A stretch of DNA of 64,000 bases from PALSA-1353 sp036267155 (GCA_036267155.1 DATAWP010000025.1:62001-126000); one strand, 5' to 3'; positions 1 through 9,024 are shown, numbered from the stretch's first letter. Numbers and translations: made by a program. The notes: generated by a model not told the origin, from the letters alone.

Positions 1-168
1 CAACCACGATTGAAACTCGTTAAAAATTTCTCTCCATTTAGAAAGAGACTCTCGATATGGATCAGAGATTAGCTTCATCTCCGAACGCTCCAGAGATCGC
101 GGTTTCTGGGTTTCATAGTATTCTTCGGGATAATACACTTTAGAGATTCCGGTGTCTGCGATTGCCAT
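1..168 (-). CDS. Partial hypothetical protein (3' end outside window)
   Basis: An open frame of 56 codons runs from an ATG at 168 to the window edge with no stop, so only the N-terminus is visible (begins MAIADTGISKVYYPEEYYET). Its ATG overlaps the stop codon of the preceding gene (TAATG on the minus strand), which argues for translational coupling and a shared function with the TIGR04255-type protein. The fragment is hydrophilic, without a signal peptide or membrane segment. I do not recognise a family. Base composition is AT-richer than the rest of the window, like its partner. Confidence 0.6.
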   Translation of the reverse strand, partial: MAIADTGISKVYYPEEYYETQKPRSLERSEMKLISDPYRESLSKWREIFNEFQSWL

Positions 169-974
169 TAGTCCCTCATCTTCCAATGAATGTGTGCGCG
201 ATCCGAGGTCATCTTTGTAAACGTCCAGACGATAGCCGCATGACCGATCTCAAATCCCTCTAGAACGGAGAAACCCGCTTGGGAAGATGCGGTGCCGCGC
301 GCCGTCAACTCCAAAATAATTGCCTCTGGTCCGGTCAACGAGGTGCGACCGAAATTGACGGTCACGTGCAATCGCCCACGATCTTCTGGTAGCACAAAGG
401 CCCAGCGGCCAAGGACGAAATCCGGTCGTAGGGAACTCGCTGGAAAATTAAACCACGGAAAAATAGAACGCCAGTCTTTCGGCGAATCCCACAGTTCTCC
501 TTTAACGAGGTGATTCTGATAGGTGACTTCCCACTGATTTTCTTCAATTTCGCCTATGTCTGATGCCTTGATGAATTCCTTGAATTTTGCATACGATTCG
601 CCGAATTCCTTTCGCGTTGAGTCATAACTTGCATATATAATGCTCTGGCCTTTTTGCCAGTTGTAAATGAACCTACTATCTTGGACCTGGATCATTCTTG
701 TGGCATCTGCTCGGACAATTTGGGTGCGTTGCGCTTCGACCCCAGTTGAAAATCTAAATCCGCCCGGCGGTCCCCATACTCGCTCATCGCCAAATCGCTC
801 AAAACTATCATCTAGCCTCGGCGCATCATTGGCGGAGTTCCAAGTTTCATCGAGCGCTGATTTCCAAAAGCACCCGGCGTGCGCTGTACGAAACTTCGGA
901 AGTCGAGCAAACTGCGCGCTTAATACTGTTTCAACAACCGGGGGATTGTCGTATTTGGGAAATGTTTCAGCCAT
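168..974 (-). CDS. TIGR04255 family protein
   Basis: 268 residues from the chosen ATG. The N-terminus (PKYDNPPVVETVLSAQFA) matches what I remember of the TIGR04255 family, a sporadically distributed bacterial family of about 250 residues with unknown biochemical role. A second ATG at 995 would add seven residues; I chose 974 because MAETFPKYDNPP is the usual beginning of the family. The protein looks soluble. The gene is AT-richer than its neighbours and overlaps the next gene by TAATG, so the two form a small accessory unit beside a tRNA 3' end. Family assignment is from recalled sequence similarity; function is unknown. Confidence 0.7.
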   Translation of the reverse strand: MAETFPKYDNPPVVETVLSAQFARLPKFRTAHAGCFWKSALDETWNSANDAPRLDDSFERFGDERVWGPPGGFRFSTGVEAQRTQIVRADATRMIQVQDSRFIYNWQKGQSIIYASYDSTRKEFGESYAKFKEFIKASDIGEIEENQWEVTYQNHLVKGELWDSPKDWRSIFPWFNFPASSLRPDFVLGRWAFVLPEDRGRLHVTVNFGRTSLTGPEAIILELTARGTASSQAGFSVLEGFEIGHAAIVWTFTKMTSDRAHIHWKMRD

Positions 975-1058
975 GAAGTTTAGTCCAACACCCAAACTTC
1001 GGGCCCTTCTTTGGAACGCCTGATTTTATCGACACGTCCGGCGACTTCCGTGAGGCTT

Positions 1059-1145
1059 TGCGGTGAACGGGACTTGAACCCGCATAACATCTGTGGTGTT
1101 CCAGAGTTCCAAACTCCGGGCGTCTTCCAATTTCGCCACCACCGC
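1059..1145 (-). tRNA. Class II tRNA: leucine-type scaffold with UGG (Pro) anticodon
   Basis: An 87-nt cloverleaf folds completely: acceptor GCGGTGG/TCACCGC with discriminator A, D-stem GCG/CGC with a GG-containing loop, anticodon stem CGGAG/CTCTG, an 18-nt variable region with a 4-bp stem (AACA/TGTT), and T-stem GCGGG/CCCGT with loop TTCAAGT. The D-arm, discriminator A and long variable arm are those of bacterial tRNA-Leu. The 7-nt anticodon loop is TTTGGAA, which puts UGG (reads CCA, proline) at positions 34-36. No CCA tail is encoded. Shifting the loop to obtain another anticodon breaks the anticodon stem. It could be a misreading or inactive tRNA, a degenerate tRNA-Leu, or a tRNA copy carried by the adjacent accessory module. 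Confidence 0.75.
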
Positions 1146-1201
1146 AATTTGCGGAACGATAGCCTGAGGTATGGGTGATTTCAAGCGACCGCCTCCGATG
1201 A

Positions 1202-1213
1202 TATAATGCGCCG
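1202..1213 (+). promoter_or_regulatory. -10 element of a probable leaderless promoter
   Basis: A perfect TATAAT at 1202-1207 is followed after six bases (GCGCCG) by the ATG of the small ORF at 1214. That spacing places the transcription start at the ATG itself. No convincing -35 hexamer is visible (TTTCAA at 1179-1184 is weak). Confidence 0.45.
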
Positions 1214-1360
1214 ATGACCAATAAAGTCGCAAAACACGTTAAAACAGGCAAAAAGAATGGGAAGCCCGGCCCAAAGGCCGAGGTTTTGAAACTGGAAGGC
1301 GACTGGAAAGACAATATCCGGAAGTCGTTTCAGAACGAGAAGGCCGCTCCCAAACGCTGA
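1214..1360 (+). CDS. Small basic hypothetical protein (48 aa)
   Basis: ATG at 1214 to TGA at 1358-1360 encodes a 48-residue protein rich in Lys, starting MTNKVAKHVKTGKKNGKPG and containing the stretch KLEGDWKDNIRKSF. It resembles small planctomycete proteins with a K-[LI]-E-G-D-W-x-D motif that I remember as unassigned. There is no Shine-Dalgarno sequence, but a TATAAT box sits six bases before the ATG, so translation may be leaderless. It is too short for automated length cut-offs. Function unknown; an antitoxin- or nucleic-acid-binding-like role would be guesswork. Confidence 0.55.
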   Translation: MTNKVAKHVKTGKKNGKPGPKAEVLKLEGDWKDNIRKSFQNEKAAPKR

Positions 1361-1479
1361 TCCCCGCCATCGCATCCACCGGCAACTTTACGATGTTGCG
1401 GTAAGTACATACTTCCGACAATTTTCCGGGTGACCCGGGTGCGAGGCGCTGGGCGGCTCAATCCCTTCTCGCGATCATG

Positions 1480-2988
1480 TTAAGTCTTGCCAAAGACGAC
1501 GATCCAGCCGGCGACATCAATCTCCGCATTCCGGCGGAGGGCTGCTTGACGGGCCGAGACCTCCGCGAGCCCGCAGGCAGCCGCGCGCTGGCGAACATAG
1601 TCCAGAGAATGGGCGAATCGCCCCTCGGAATGCAGAAAGAATCCCGGACCCTGGTAGTTTTCGATCGAGCCCGCGAACAGGCCGCCGCTGCGCAGGGCGC
1701 CGGCCACCGCGGGCATGAAATCGGTCAAATCGCCCACATAAATCAGCACGTCGCCGGCGACGATCAGGTCGTACGTTGCTGGAGAATCGTGCAGTGTCGT
1801 GATCAGCTCGCCGGTGATTAGCCGGTCGTAAATGCCGCGCGCATGTGATGCTCGAATCATCGCCGGCGAAAGGTCTACGCCGACTAGATTCTGTGCGTAT
1901 GGGCGAAATTCCTGGCCGCACAGACCTGTTCCACAGCCGAGGTCCAGGATTTTCAAATCTTTCCGGTCCGTCGCCGCGCGAACCGATTCGAGCATTTGCT
2001 GCGGGGCCTGGTATTTCAGTTTTTCGACCAAGTGCCGTTCGAACGTGCCGGCATATTCATCGAACAATTCGCGGATATAGCGCGCCGGCGCGGTGGAGAC
2101 GGAACCATCGCCGGACAGGGCGGCGAGTTTGAACCGCCATTCGGGCGTGTCGGGGCTGAGGCGGATCGCCTCGCGGTAGGCCGCCCGGGCTTCCTCCGAC
2201 CGGCCGGCTTTTTCCAGGAACCTCGCCAGAAAATAATGGGCCTTGGGATTATTCGGATTTAAATCGACCGCGCGTTTAAAGCAGACGAGCGATTCGTCCA
2301 TGCGTTCGCTGCGGTACAGGATTTTGCCCATGCTCCAGTTGGCCAAAAGATGGCCGGGATTGATTTCGATCGCCCTGGAATAATTCGCGATGGCTTCTTC
2401 GAGCCTTCCCTCATCCCACAGCAAATTTCCCATGCCATCGTGGGCGTCTGCCCAGTCGGGTTTGAGCCCGATCGCCGTCGCGTAGGCGGCGATGGCCTTT
2501 CCACGTTGCCCTTGTTCGTGAAACGCTTTGGCCAGGCTTAGAAACCCCGATGCCAAACCAGGCCTGAGTTGAACGACCCTTTTGAATTCCTCCAGCGCCC
2601 GATCGAGATTCCCGCGTTCGCGAAGCGCATTGCCGAGCGCGCCATGGGCCTCTGCCCAATCCGGCCGAAGTTCAACCGCCTTGCTGTACGCGGTGATCGC
2701 CTCATCCAGCTTTCCCTGGCTTTGCAGCCCATCCCCCAGGTTGTGATGCGCCTCGGCCCGGCGCGGATCGATTGCAATCGACTGCCGGATCATTTCGACG
2801 GCCTCATCAAATCGGCCTTCTTGCCGCGCGATCACCCCAAGCAGTCGCAGCGCATCGGCATTCCGCGGCTGATGTTTCAACACTCGACGATAGATTTCGG
2901 CTGCGTCCCGGAGCTGTCCCTCATGGTGTTGCTGAAGCCCCAAGAGCACCAGCTGTTCGATATCAGAGCCTGAAAAGGTGGCGTTCAT
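1480..2988 (-). CDS. TPR-repeat protein with C-terminal SAM methyltransferase domain
   Basis: 502 residues. Residues about 10-280 hold eight consecutive tetratricopeptide repeats, for example the segments with AEAHHNLG, AEAHGALG and ADAHDGMG. The rest is a class I SAM-dependent methyltransferase with motif I LDLGCGTGLCGQEF, the acidic strand VGVDLSPAMI and a motif-IV-like DLIVAGDVLIY segment. The TPR part probably binds a protein or other partner that is methylated, but the substrate cannot be read from sequence. The open frame extends upstream to 3516, overlapping the kinase gene, but the TPR homology starts at MNATFSGSDIEQ, so I use the ATG at 2988. It follows the kinase gene by about 65 bases on the same strand. 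Confidence 0.88.
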   Translation of the reverse strand: MNATFSGSDIEQLVLLGLQQHHEGQLRDAAEIYRRVLKHQPRNADALRLLGVIARQEGRFDEAVEMIRQSIAIDPRRAEAHHNLGDGLQSQGKLDEAITAYSKAVELRPDWAEAHGALGNALRERGNLDRALEEFKRVVQLRPGLASGFLSLAKAFHEQGQRGKAIAAYATAIGLKPDWADAHDGMGNLLWDEGRLEEAIANYSRAIEINPGHLLANWSMGKILYRSERMDESLVCFKRAVDLNPNNPKAHYFLARFLEKAGRSEEARAAYREAIRLSPDTPEWRFKLAALSGDGSVSTAPARYIRELFDEYAGTFERHLVEKLKYQAPQQMLESVRAATDRKDLKILDLGCGTGLCGQEFRPYAQNLVGVDLSPAMIRASHARGIYDRLITGELITTLHDSPATYDLIVAGDVLIYVGDLTDFMPAVAGALRSGGLFAGSIENYQGPGFFLHSEGRFAHSLDYVRQRAAACGLAEVSARQAALRRNAEIDVAGWIVVFGKT

Positions 2989-3053
2989 AATATTGCATCC
3001 GGGGCGGGCGGTCTTTGACTGCGGCGAATCCGTTCTGTGGCTCATCCTTCCTG

Positions 3054-4784
3054 TTATCGCGCTGGACCGTGCGTGTGTGACGGGTCGCCCATCGTTTCGG
3101 AATAGACCGGCAGGCGGATCGTGAACGTCGTGCCTTCGCCCTGTTTGCTGCGGACGCTGATTGAGCCGTCGTGCTCGTCCACGATTTTCTTGGCCACGGC
3201 CAAGCCTAATCCGGTACCGCGGTTGCCTTTGGTGGAGTGGAATAGCTCGAACATGTGATTCATCAGGTTCGGCGGAATGCCGACGCCGTTGTCGATGATC
3301 TCGATGATCGTTTGCTTTGCTTCGCTGTCGTATCGGCTGACTACACGGATCAGGCCCTTCTTTGGCTCGACGGCATCCATCGCGTTGTTCAGCAGGTTCA
3401 TCAGGACCTGGTGCAGCCCATCCGGATCGGCGGGGAAGGCGGGGTGATTCGGGTCCACATCGGCCACTGCCATCACGCCCTTTTCGTTGGCGGCGGAGGC
3501 GATGAGTTCCAGGCATTCCTCGATCAGCACTTTGGGATTGATCTGCTCAAGCTTCGGCTCGCGCGGGCGACTGTAAGCCAGGAGATTCATCGTGAGGTTG
3601 TAGATTTTTTCGAGGTTCCGATCGACGATGCGCCAGCCCTTGGCGGCCTGCGGGACATTGGCGGCGCGAAGGCCCAATTCGACCACATCCGCGCCGCCGC
3701 GCAAAGCCTGGAGAATGTTCTTGATCGAATGCGACAGCGCAGCGGTGGTTTCACCAACAGCGGCCAGGCGCTCGGCCTGCAGGCCGGTCTGATAGAGCTT
3801 GGCGTTGGTCACGGCCAGGCCCGCCTGCAGCCCGATTGCCGTCAGCAGGCGAAGCTGATCCGGGGCATACGTGTAATTCTTGACCGAGCTGTCGATGTAT
3901 ATCACGCCGATGATTTCTTCTTCGCTTTTGGCGGAGAGTTTGCTGGCCTTGATCGGAACGCACAGGGCGCTGCGGATTCCCAGATTGTGTACGCTCTTGC
4001 CGGCGGAAAACCGGCGATCGGCCATGGCGTTGCTCGACAGAACCCCTTCGCCGCTGGTCAGAACGTGATTGATGATCGTGCGCGACGCGTGGATTTTTTC
4101 GGGAGCCGGCTTCTGATCCGATTCCACCGCGATCCTCGCATCCTCATCGTGGAGATTACTTTTGGAATCCGACTTGTCCTCGCGCGTGCGGACGACTTTG
4201 GGAATCAATTCAGTCTTTTTCTCGTCGAAAAGAAAAATGATTCCACGGTCGGCCTTGACGTGCTCGAAGACCAGGTCCATGACGACCTCCAACACCTGAT
4301 CCACGCCAAAGCTGCTCCCCAGCGCCGCGCCAAGTTGGTAGAGAATCTTGAGATTGGTCATTGCGACGGCGGCGGGCTCGGGGACGGCCAGGACCATTGA
4401 ATCATCCGCCGACTGAACGGTGTGCATGATGGAACTGTCCATTCCCGCCTCGGCGCCGGTCAGCGCGACGTTGCCCCCGCTGGACCGGGTGACGCCCGGT
4501 TGGGCGCCGAAGACCATCAGCGTCCGCCCCACGCGAATCTGGTCCCCCAATTTCAACTCGTAGCGATTGTCCACTCGGGTCCCGTTGACATAGCTGCCGT
4601 TGGAACTGCCCATGTCGCGCAGAATCCAGTTGCCGTCATTCGGCAGGAGTTCGGCATGTTGGCGGCTGACGGTGTTGTCGCTGATGGGCAACTGACGGCT
4701 TTCGCGGCCGATCAATACCGGCGCGTCGGGCAACTCAAATCGCCGCCCTTTGTCCGGACCCTGCAAAACCAGGAGGGTAAGCAC
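3054..4784 (-). CDS. FHA-GAF sensor histidine kinase
   Basis: 576 residues with a GTG start. Residues 1-95 form an FHA domain (IGRESRQLPI, SRQHAEL, SSNGSYVNG), which binds phosphothreonine peptides. A GAF domain follows at about 145-330. The transmitter has an H-box AALSHSIKNILQALRGG, N-box NLLNNAMDAVEP, G1 IDNGVGIPP and G2 GNRGTGLGLAVAKKIV. There is no transmembrane segment, so it is a cytoplasmic kinase sensing a ligand or a phosphorylated partner. No response regulator gene lies nearby, making it an orphan. The FHA domain suggests cross-talk with the Ser/Thr kinases that planctomycetes have in number (inference). Confidence 0.92.
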   Translation of the reverse strand: MLTLLVLQGPDKGRRFELPDAPVLIGRESRQLPISDNTVSRQHAELLPNDGNWILRDMGSSNGSYVNGTRVDNRYELKLGDQIRVGRTLMVFGAQPGVTRSSGGNVALTGAEAGMDSSIMHTVQSADDSMVLAVPEPAAVAMTNLKILYQLGAALGSSFGVDQVLEVVMDLVFEHVKADRGIIFLFDEKKTELIPKVVRTREDKSDSKSNLHDEDARIAVESDQKPAPEKIHASRTIINHVLTSGEGVLSSNAMADRRFSAGKSVHNLGIRSALCVPIKASKLSAKSEEEIIGVIYIDSSVKNYTYAPDQLRLLTAIGLQAGLAVTNAKLYQTGLQAERLAAVGETTAALSHSIKNILQALRGGADVVELGLRAANVPQAAKGWRIVDRNLEKIYNLTMNLLAYSRPREPKLEQINPKVLIEECLELIASAANEKGVMAVADVDPNHPAFPADPDGLHQVLMNLLNNAMDAVEPKKGLIRVVSRYDSEAKQTIIEIIDNGVGIPPNLMNHMFELFHSTKGNRGTGLGLAVAKKIVDEHDGSISVRSKQGEGTTFTIRLPVYSETMGDPSHTHGPAR

Positions 4785-4846
4785 GGGATTAGTTTATCGC
4801 TGAATTACCGGCGGGAAAAGCGGAATGCGAATTTCCTATGTCCAAT

Positions 4847-4916
4847 TTGCCTATTTCCTATTTCCTATTGAAATGGTCCCTCAATAGGCAATAGGAAATT
4901 GGCAATAGGCAATGAT
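4847..4916. repeat. Imperfect inverted repeat, 7-bp period (CAATAGG type)
   Basis: The left arm (4847-4870) is made of CCTATTT/CCTATTG units and the right arm (4882-4914) of CAATAGG units with one AAATTGG variant. The arms are complementary around an 11-base loop. It lies between the barrel protein stop and the kinase start, where it could act as a processing or termination hairpin. Confidence 0.7.
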
Positions 4917-4936
4917 CCAGACGTGCCCAAACCTGC

Positions 4937-5593
4937 TCAGAAGCGGAAGCCAATGAACACGCCGCAGCGGAGTTCCTCGGCATGGTTGCCCATGCCGCCG
5001 AAACCGCCCCAAGCCGCCATGTAGGAAAGATCGAGTCCCACGGTTGCAGGGCCCCACGCATATCCCGCCTGGAGGGCCGGTCGGACTTCAAACGCCGCCC
5101 CGGTGTGGTCCGCCGTGTGGAAGATCGTGTAGTTGGTTTGCGGGAACGCCTGATCGATCGAATAGTTGTTGATTAGAAGTCCAGCGCCGATGCGCGGCTT
5201 GATGAAGATGCCCGTCCGCGGAATCCAGAATTCAAAAGCCACGCGAGGCTCTATTTCAAAGTTATCCAGGTCCGAGTCGAGTCTCGTCTGGCCAATGAAA
5301 TTGCCGTTGATGTTGTTGAACGGCACGTCAACGTCGTGGCTTTCCCAATAGCCCGATCCGGTCAGGCCCACGCCGATAACCAGGGGAGACCGGCTGTAAG
5401 GCGCGTGCCATCCGAGGTCCGCGTCGAAATAAGCGCCGTCCCTGTCATAAAACAGGGAAGAATTGGATCCGGTGTAAATGTGCGAGTAGCCGGCGGAAAG
5501 CGTGTATTCGCCGATCTGAGCGAAGGCCATCGTGCTGGAGATCAAAACGGTGGCAAAAAAAGCAAAGCCGCGCAACACCGATAATTGCCGCAT
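4937..5593 (-). CDS. Outer-membrane beta-barrel protein
   Basis: 218 residues with a clear signal peptide (about 1-25, ending AFA). The mature part alternates aromatic and glycine residues in amphipathic strands (YTLSAGYSHIYTG, GVGLTGSGYW, FIKPRIGAGLLI, GLDLSYMAAW) and ends with GVFIGFRF, a terminal-Phe signature used for outer-membrane barrel insertion. Size fits an 8-10 strand barrel of the OmpW/OmpA-barrel kind. The ATG is preceded by AAAGGGAAACT, an acceptable ribosome site. Specific function unknown. Confidence 0.75.
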   Translation of the reverse strand: MRQLSVLRGFAFFATVLISSTMAFAQIGEYTLSAGYSHIYTGSNSSLFYDRDGAYFDADLGWHAPYSRSPLVIGVGLTGSGYWESHDVDVPFNNINGNFIGQTRLDSDLDNFEIEPRVAFEFWIPRTGIFIKPRIGAGLLINNYSIDQAFPQTNYTIFHTADHTGAAFEVRPALQAGYAWGPATVGLDLSYMAAWGGFGGMGNHAEELRCGVFIGFRF

Positions 5594-5682
5594 AGTTTCC
5601 CTTTCTCTTTGCGGGGATTATCCGCTTGCGCGGCAGAAACGGTCAATAGGTCTTTTAACAAGCCTCCTGCTGCAGGCGCTTA

Positions 5683-8600
5683 TTAGTGTTTTTCAGCCGC
5701 TGCGGGCACCTTTGCAGCGTCTGGTTTCCCTTGCTGCCCCCGTTCGTAAGCCGCTTTGAGCAGGTTCCGCAGGATCATCAGCAGCGTATCCGATTCCAAA
5801 AAGCTGGGCGGCAATCGTAGATAGACGGTCTTTTCGTCAAGAACGGTCAATCTCCCCGGCGATCCGGTCAATCCAGCCTGAGCGCGCTCGGCGTTGGCAA
5901 CCGTCAGCACAACGTCCGGCTCTTTTTTGATGATGCTCTCGATCCCGAAAATGCCCGCCAGCAATCGCAATTCCGTCAACGCCAGCAGCAATACCGCCGG
6001 CCGCGGCGGCTCGCCGAAGGCGTCTTTCAAATCCTGCTCCAGCAAATTCAACATTTCAAGCGACGTGCATCGGGTCAGTCGCCGGTAAACATCCATCCGC
6101 TGGCGATCCGCGGCGATCCATTGCTTGGGCACCAGGGCCGACACGCCGATGTCAACGTGAGCTTCGGGTTTGGTCGGCTTCGGTTCATTTTTCAATTCGC
6201 GCGTCGCCTCTTCCAGGAGTTGACAGTACATCTCATATCCGACGGTGGCGATGTGGCCGCTCTGTTCGGGGCCGAGAATATTGCCGGCGCCGCGAATTTC
6301 CAGGTCGCGCATCGCAATCTTGAATCCCGCGCCCAGATGACTGTATTCCTCGATGGCCTTCAATCTCTTGGCGGCCACCGGCGTCACCGGACGGTCGGCC
6401 GGCAACAGGAGATAGCAGTACGCCCGGTTCTTGTACCGCCCGACGCGCCCGCGCAATTGATGCAGTTCGCTCAGGCCAAACCGGTCGGCCTGGTTGATGA
6501 AGATCGTGTTGGCGTTGGGAATGTCCAATCCGCTTTCGATGATGGTGGTGCAAACCAGAATGTCCGCATCATGGCGGATAAACTTCAGCATCACCTCTTC
6601 CAGTTCCCCCTCGGCCATCTGTCCGTGGCCGATGATGATCCGCGCATCGGGGACGAGCTTGAGGATTTCGTCCGCCACTTCGGCAATGTTGTACACGCGG
6701 TTGTGGACGAAATAGACCTGCCCCTCGCGATTCAGCTCGCGCACGATCGCCTGCTGAATGCGCTGTTTGTCGTATGCGATCACTTCCGTGACGATGCTGC
6801 GCCGGTCTTGCGGAGCCGTTGTCAGCGAGCTGATGTCGCGCAACCCGAGCATGCTCATGTGCAGTGTTCTGGGAATCGGCGTTGCCGACATCGTCAGGAC
6901 ATCTACCGTTCGTCGCATCTGCTTTAATCGCTCTTTATGCGTGACGCCGAAGCGCTGCTCCTCGTCGATCACGACCAGGCCCAGGTCGGCGAACTTCACA
7001 TCCTTGCTCAGGAGCCGATGCGTTCCGATCAGGATGTCGATTTCTCCCGTGGTCGTGCGGCGAATGGTCTGTTTCTGCTCCTTGGCACTCTTGAACCGGC
7101 TGATGGATTCGATGTGAAACGGATAATTCACCATCCGCTCGCGAAATGACCGCTCATGTTGCTCGGCCAGAACGGTCGTCGGCACCAGGACGGCGACCTG
7201 CTTGCCGAACTCCACCGCCTTGAACGCGGCGCGCATGGCCAATTCGGTTTTGCCATACCCGACATCGCCGCACAGCAATCGGTCCATCGGCCGGGGTTTT
7301 TGCATGTCCTGTTTGATTTCATCCGCTCCGGTGATCTGGTCCTGGGTTGGTTCGTAGGGAAATTCGGCTTCGAATTCTTTTTGCCATTCGGTATCGGATG
7401 GATAGGAAACCCCTTCCTGCGCCGCGCGAGCCGCCTGCACGTCGAGCAATTCCGCCGCCATGTCCATGAGGGCTTCGGAAACCTTCGCCTTTTGCTTTTC
7501 CCAAACTCCGCTGCCGAGGCGCGATAGATGCGGATGGCCGTGAAATCCGCCGATGTATTTCTGCACCAGATTGATTCGCGCCGCCGGAACGTGCAGGACG
7601 GCGTTGTCGGCGAATCGCAAAGTGAGGTATTCCTCGCTCTTGCCGTCCTTGCTCATCGTGTGCATGCCGGTGAACCTGGCGATCCCGTGCGCGACGTGGA
7701 CGACGTAATCGCCTTCCTTCAGATCGAGAAACGAATCCACCGGCCGGGACGCGATGATCTTGCCCACGCGCCGCCGCTGCTCGTAGCGATGAAACAGTTC
7801 ATGGTGCCCCAGCAGTGCCACGGGCTTTTGCCCTTCGCCGAAGTCCCAGACAAAACCGCGGTGCAGGTAGCCGATGGACGTGTCCATCTTCTCGCTGAGG
7901 CCGGGGACTTCTCCATCGACCAGCTCAGTGAAACGCTGCTTTTCCCCCGCGTTTTCGCAGAAAACGGTAACGTCATGCGTCATGGCCATCTCGGCCAGTT
8001 CCTTGATCGCTTTCTTGGCTTCGGTTTCGAATCTCTGCAGTGATCCCACGGGCAGGCGAATGTGCGGAACGCCGTCTCCCACCATGCTCGCCTGCTGATC
8101 GAACTGGCTCAGCTCGACGCGCGTGTATTGCGAGGCGAGCTTCAGCAGCGCACTCAGCGGATAAATCCCTTTCACCTCGGGCAGGCGGTCCAGATAACTT
8201 TTGGATTGTTCGGCGATTTCCAGCGGCGCCCAGAACGCCACGATCCCGTCGGCCGGAAAATAGTTGAATAGGCTGGTCGATTCGCCGGTGTCCGGCAATT
8301 GGCCCTTGATGTCGATGACGGCAACCGATTCCATCGTGTCGCCGGAGCCGAGCGAATCCAGATCGAATCGGCGGATGGATTCGATCTGATCGTCGAAGAA
8401 ATCGATGCGGACAGTGAGTCCGAGTTGCTCGCCGGCCTGCTCGAAGATTCCAGGGAGATAGACATCGACGATCCCGCCGCGCACGGCGAAATCGCCGGGG
8501 ACCTCGACTTGGTCGAGCCGGTTATAGCCATGCTCGCTCAGCCAGACGATCAATTTTTCCGCCTCGAATTTTTGTCCCGCTCGAAGCGAGAGGATCAATT

Positions 8601-9024
8601 GCCCCAACTGCCGAGGCGACGGCACGGATTGCATAAGCGATTGAATGGAGGCCACGAGGACGCCCCCATCCGTCCATTTCTTTTCGAACGCAAACCGCGC
8701 GATCAGGCGAAGGCGGTTGGAAACCTGCTCTTCGCTGACCCTTCCGAGGCTGCCGGCCAGTTCCAGCGCGGGGAAGACCGCCGGCCTTCGCCCGGAAAAA
8801 AGCTCAACGTCATCAGCCAAATCCTCCGCCTCGTCGAGATGCCCGCACACCAGCAGAACAGGGCGATTCAGCTCATTGCGCAGTGTGGCGACGACGGCAC
8901 AAACGCTTCCACCCCACAATCCCGACACCGCGGCGGCGGGGTGGTCGCGCAGCGAGTGCGCGAAATCTTTTAGCTGGCGCGCAGCGAAAAGCCGCCCGGC
9001 AACGGCGGGGACGGGTGGTTCCAT
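5683..9024 (-). CDS. mfd: Transcription-repair coupling factor Mfd
   Basis: 1113 residues, close to the usual 1150. It removes RNA polymerase stalled at DNA lesions and recruits UvrA. The N-terminal UvrB-like region (about 1-350) is followed by the RNA-polymerase interaction domain (SFLDLKEGDYVVHVAHGIARF) and a RecG-like translocase: Walker A GDVGYGKTELAMRAAF, DEEQRFGV, SATPIPRTL, GRVGRYK. The C-terminal TRCF D7-type domain includes VDIGVSALVPKQWI. ATG at 9024; divergent from the act operon. Confidence 0.97.
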   Translation of the reverse strand: MEPPVPAVAGRLFAARQLKDFAHSLRDHPAAAVSGLWGGSVCAVVATLRNELNRPVLLVCGHLDEAEDLADDVELFSGRRPAVFPALELAGSLGRVSEEQVSNRLRLIARFAFEKKWTDGGVLVASIQSLMQSVPSPRQLGQLILSLRAGQKFEAEKLIVWLSEHGYNRLDQVEVPGDFAVRGGIVDVYLPGIFEQAGEQLGLTVRIDFFDDQIESIRRFDLDSLGSGDTMESVAVIDIKGQLPDTGESTSLFNYFPADGIVAFWAPLEIAEQSKSYLDRLPEVKGIYPLSALLKLASQYTRVELSQFDQQASMVGDGVPHIRLPVGSLQRFETEAKKAIKELAEMAMTHDVTVFCENAGEKQRFTELVDGEVPGLSEKMDTSIGYLHRGFVWDFGEGQKPVALLGHHELFHRYEQRRRVGKIIASRPVDSFLDLKEGDYVVHVAHGIARFTGMHTMSKDGKSEEYLTLRFADNAVLHVPAARINLVQKYIGGFHGHPHLSRLGSGVWEKQKAKVSEALMDMAAELLDVQAARAAQEGVSYPSDTEWQKEFEAEFPYEPTQDQITGADEIKQDMQKPRPMDRLLCGDVGYGKTELAMRAAFKAVEFGKQVAVLVPTTVLAEQHERSFRERMVNYPFHIESISRFKSAKEQKQTIRRTTTGEIDILIGTHRLLSKDVKFADLGLVVIDEEQRFGVTHKERLKQMRRTVDVLTMSATPIPRTLHMSMLGLRDISSLTTAPQDRRSIVTEVIAYDKQRIQQAIVRELNREGQVYFVHNRVYNIAEVADEILKLVPDARIIIGHGQMAEGELEEVMLKFIRHDADILVCTTIIESGLDIPNANTIFINQADRFGLSELHQLRGRVGRYKNRAYCYLLLPADRPVTPVAAKRLKAIEEYSHLGAGFKIAMRDLEIRGAGNILGPEQSGHIATVGYEMYCQLLEEATRELKNEPKPTKPEAHVDIGVSALVPKQWIAADRQRMDVYRRLTRCTSLEMLNLLEQDLKDAFGEPPRPAVLLLALTELRLLAGIFGIESIIKKEPDVVLTVANAERAQAGLTGSPGRLTVLDEKTVYLRLPPSFLESDTLLMILRNLLKAAYERGQQGKPDAAKVPAAAEKH

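Noticed and set aside
3255..4400. 381-residue plus-strand frame opposite the histidine kinase
   Set aside because: Antisense shadow; the kinase on the other strand has all expected motifs.
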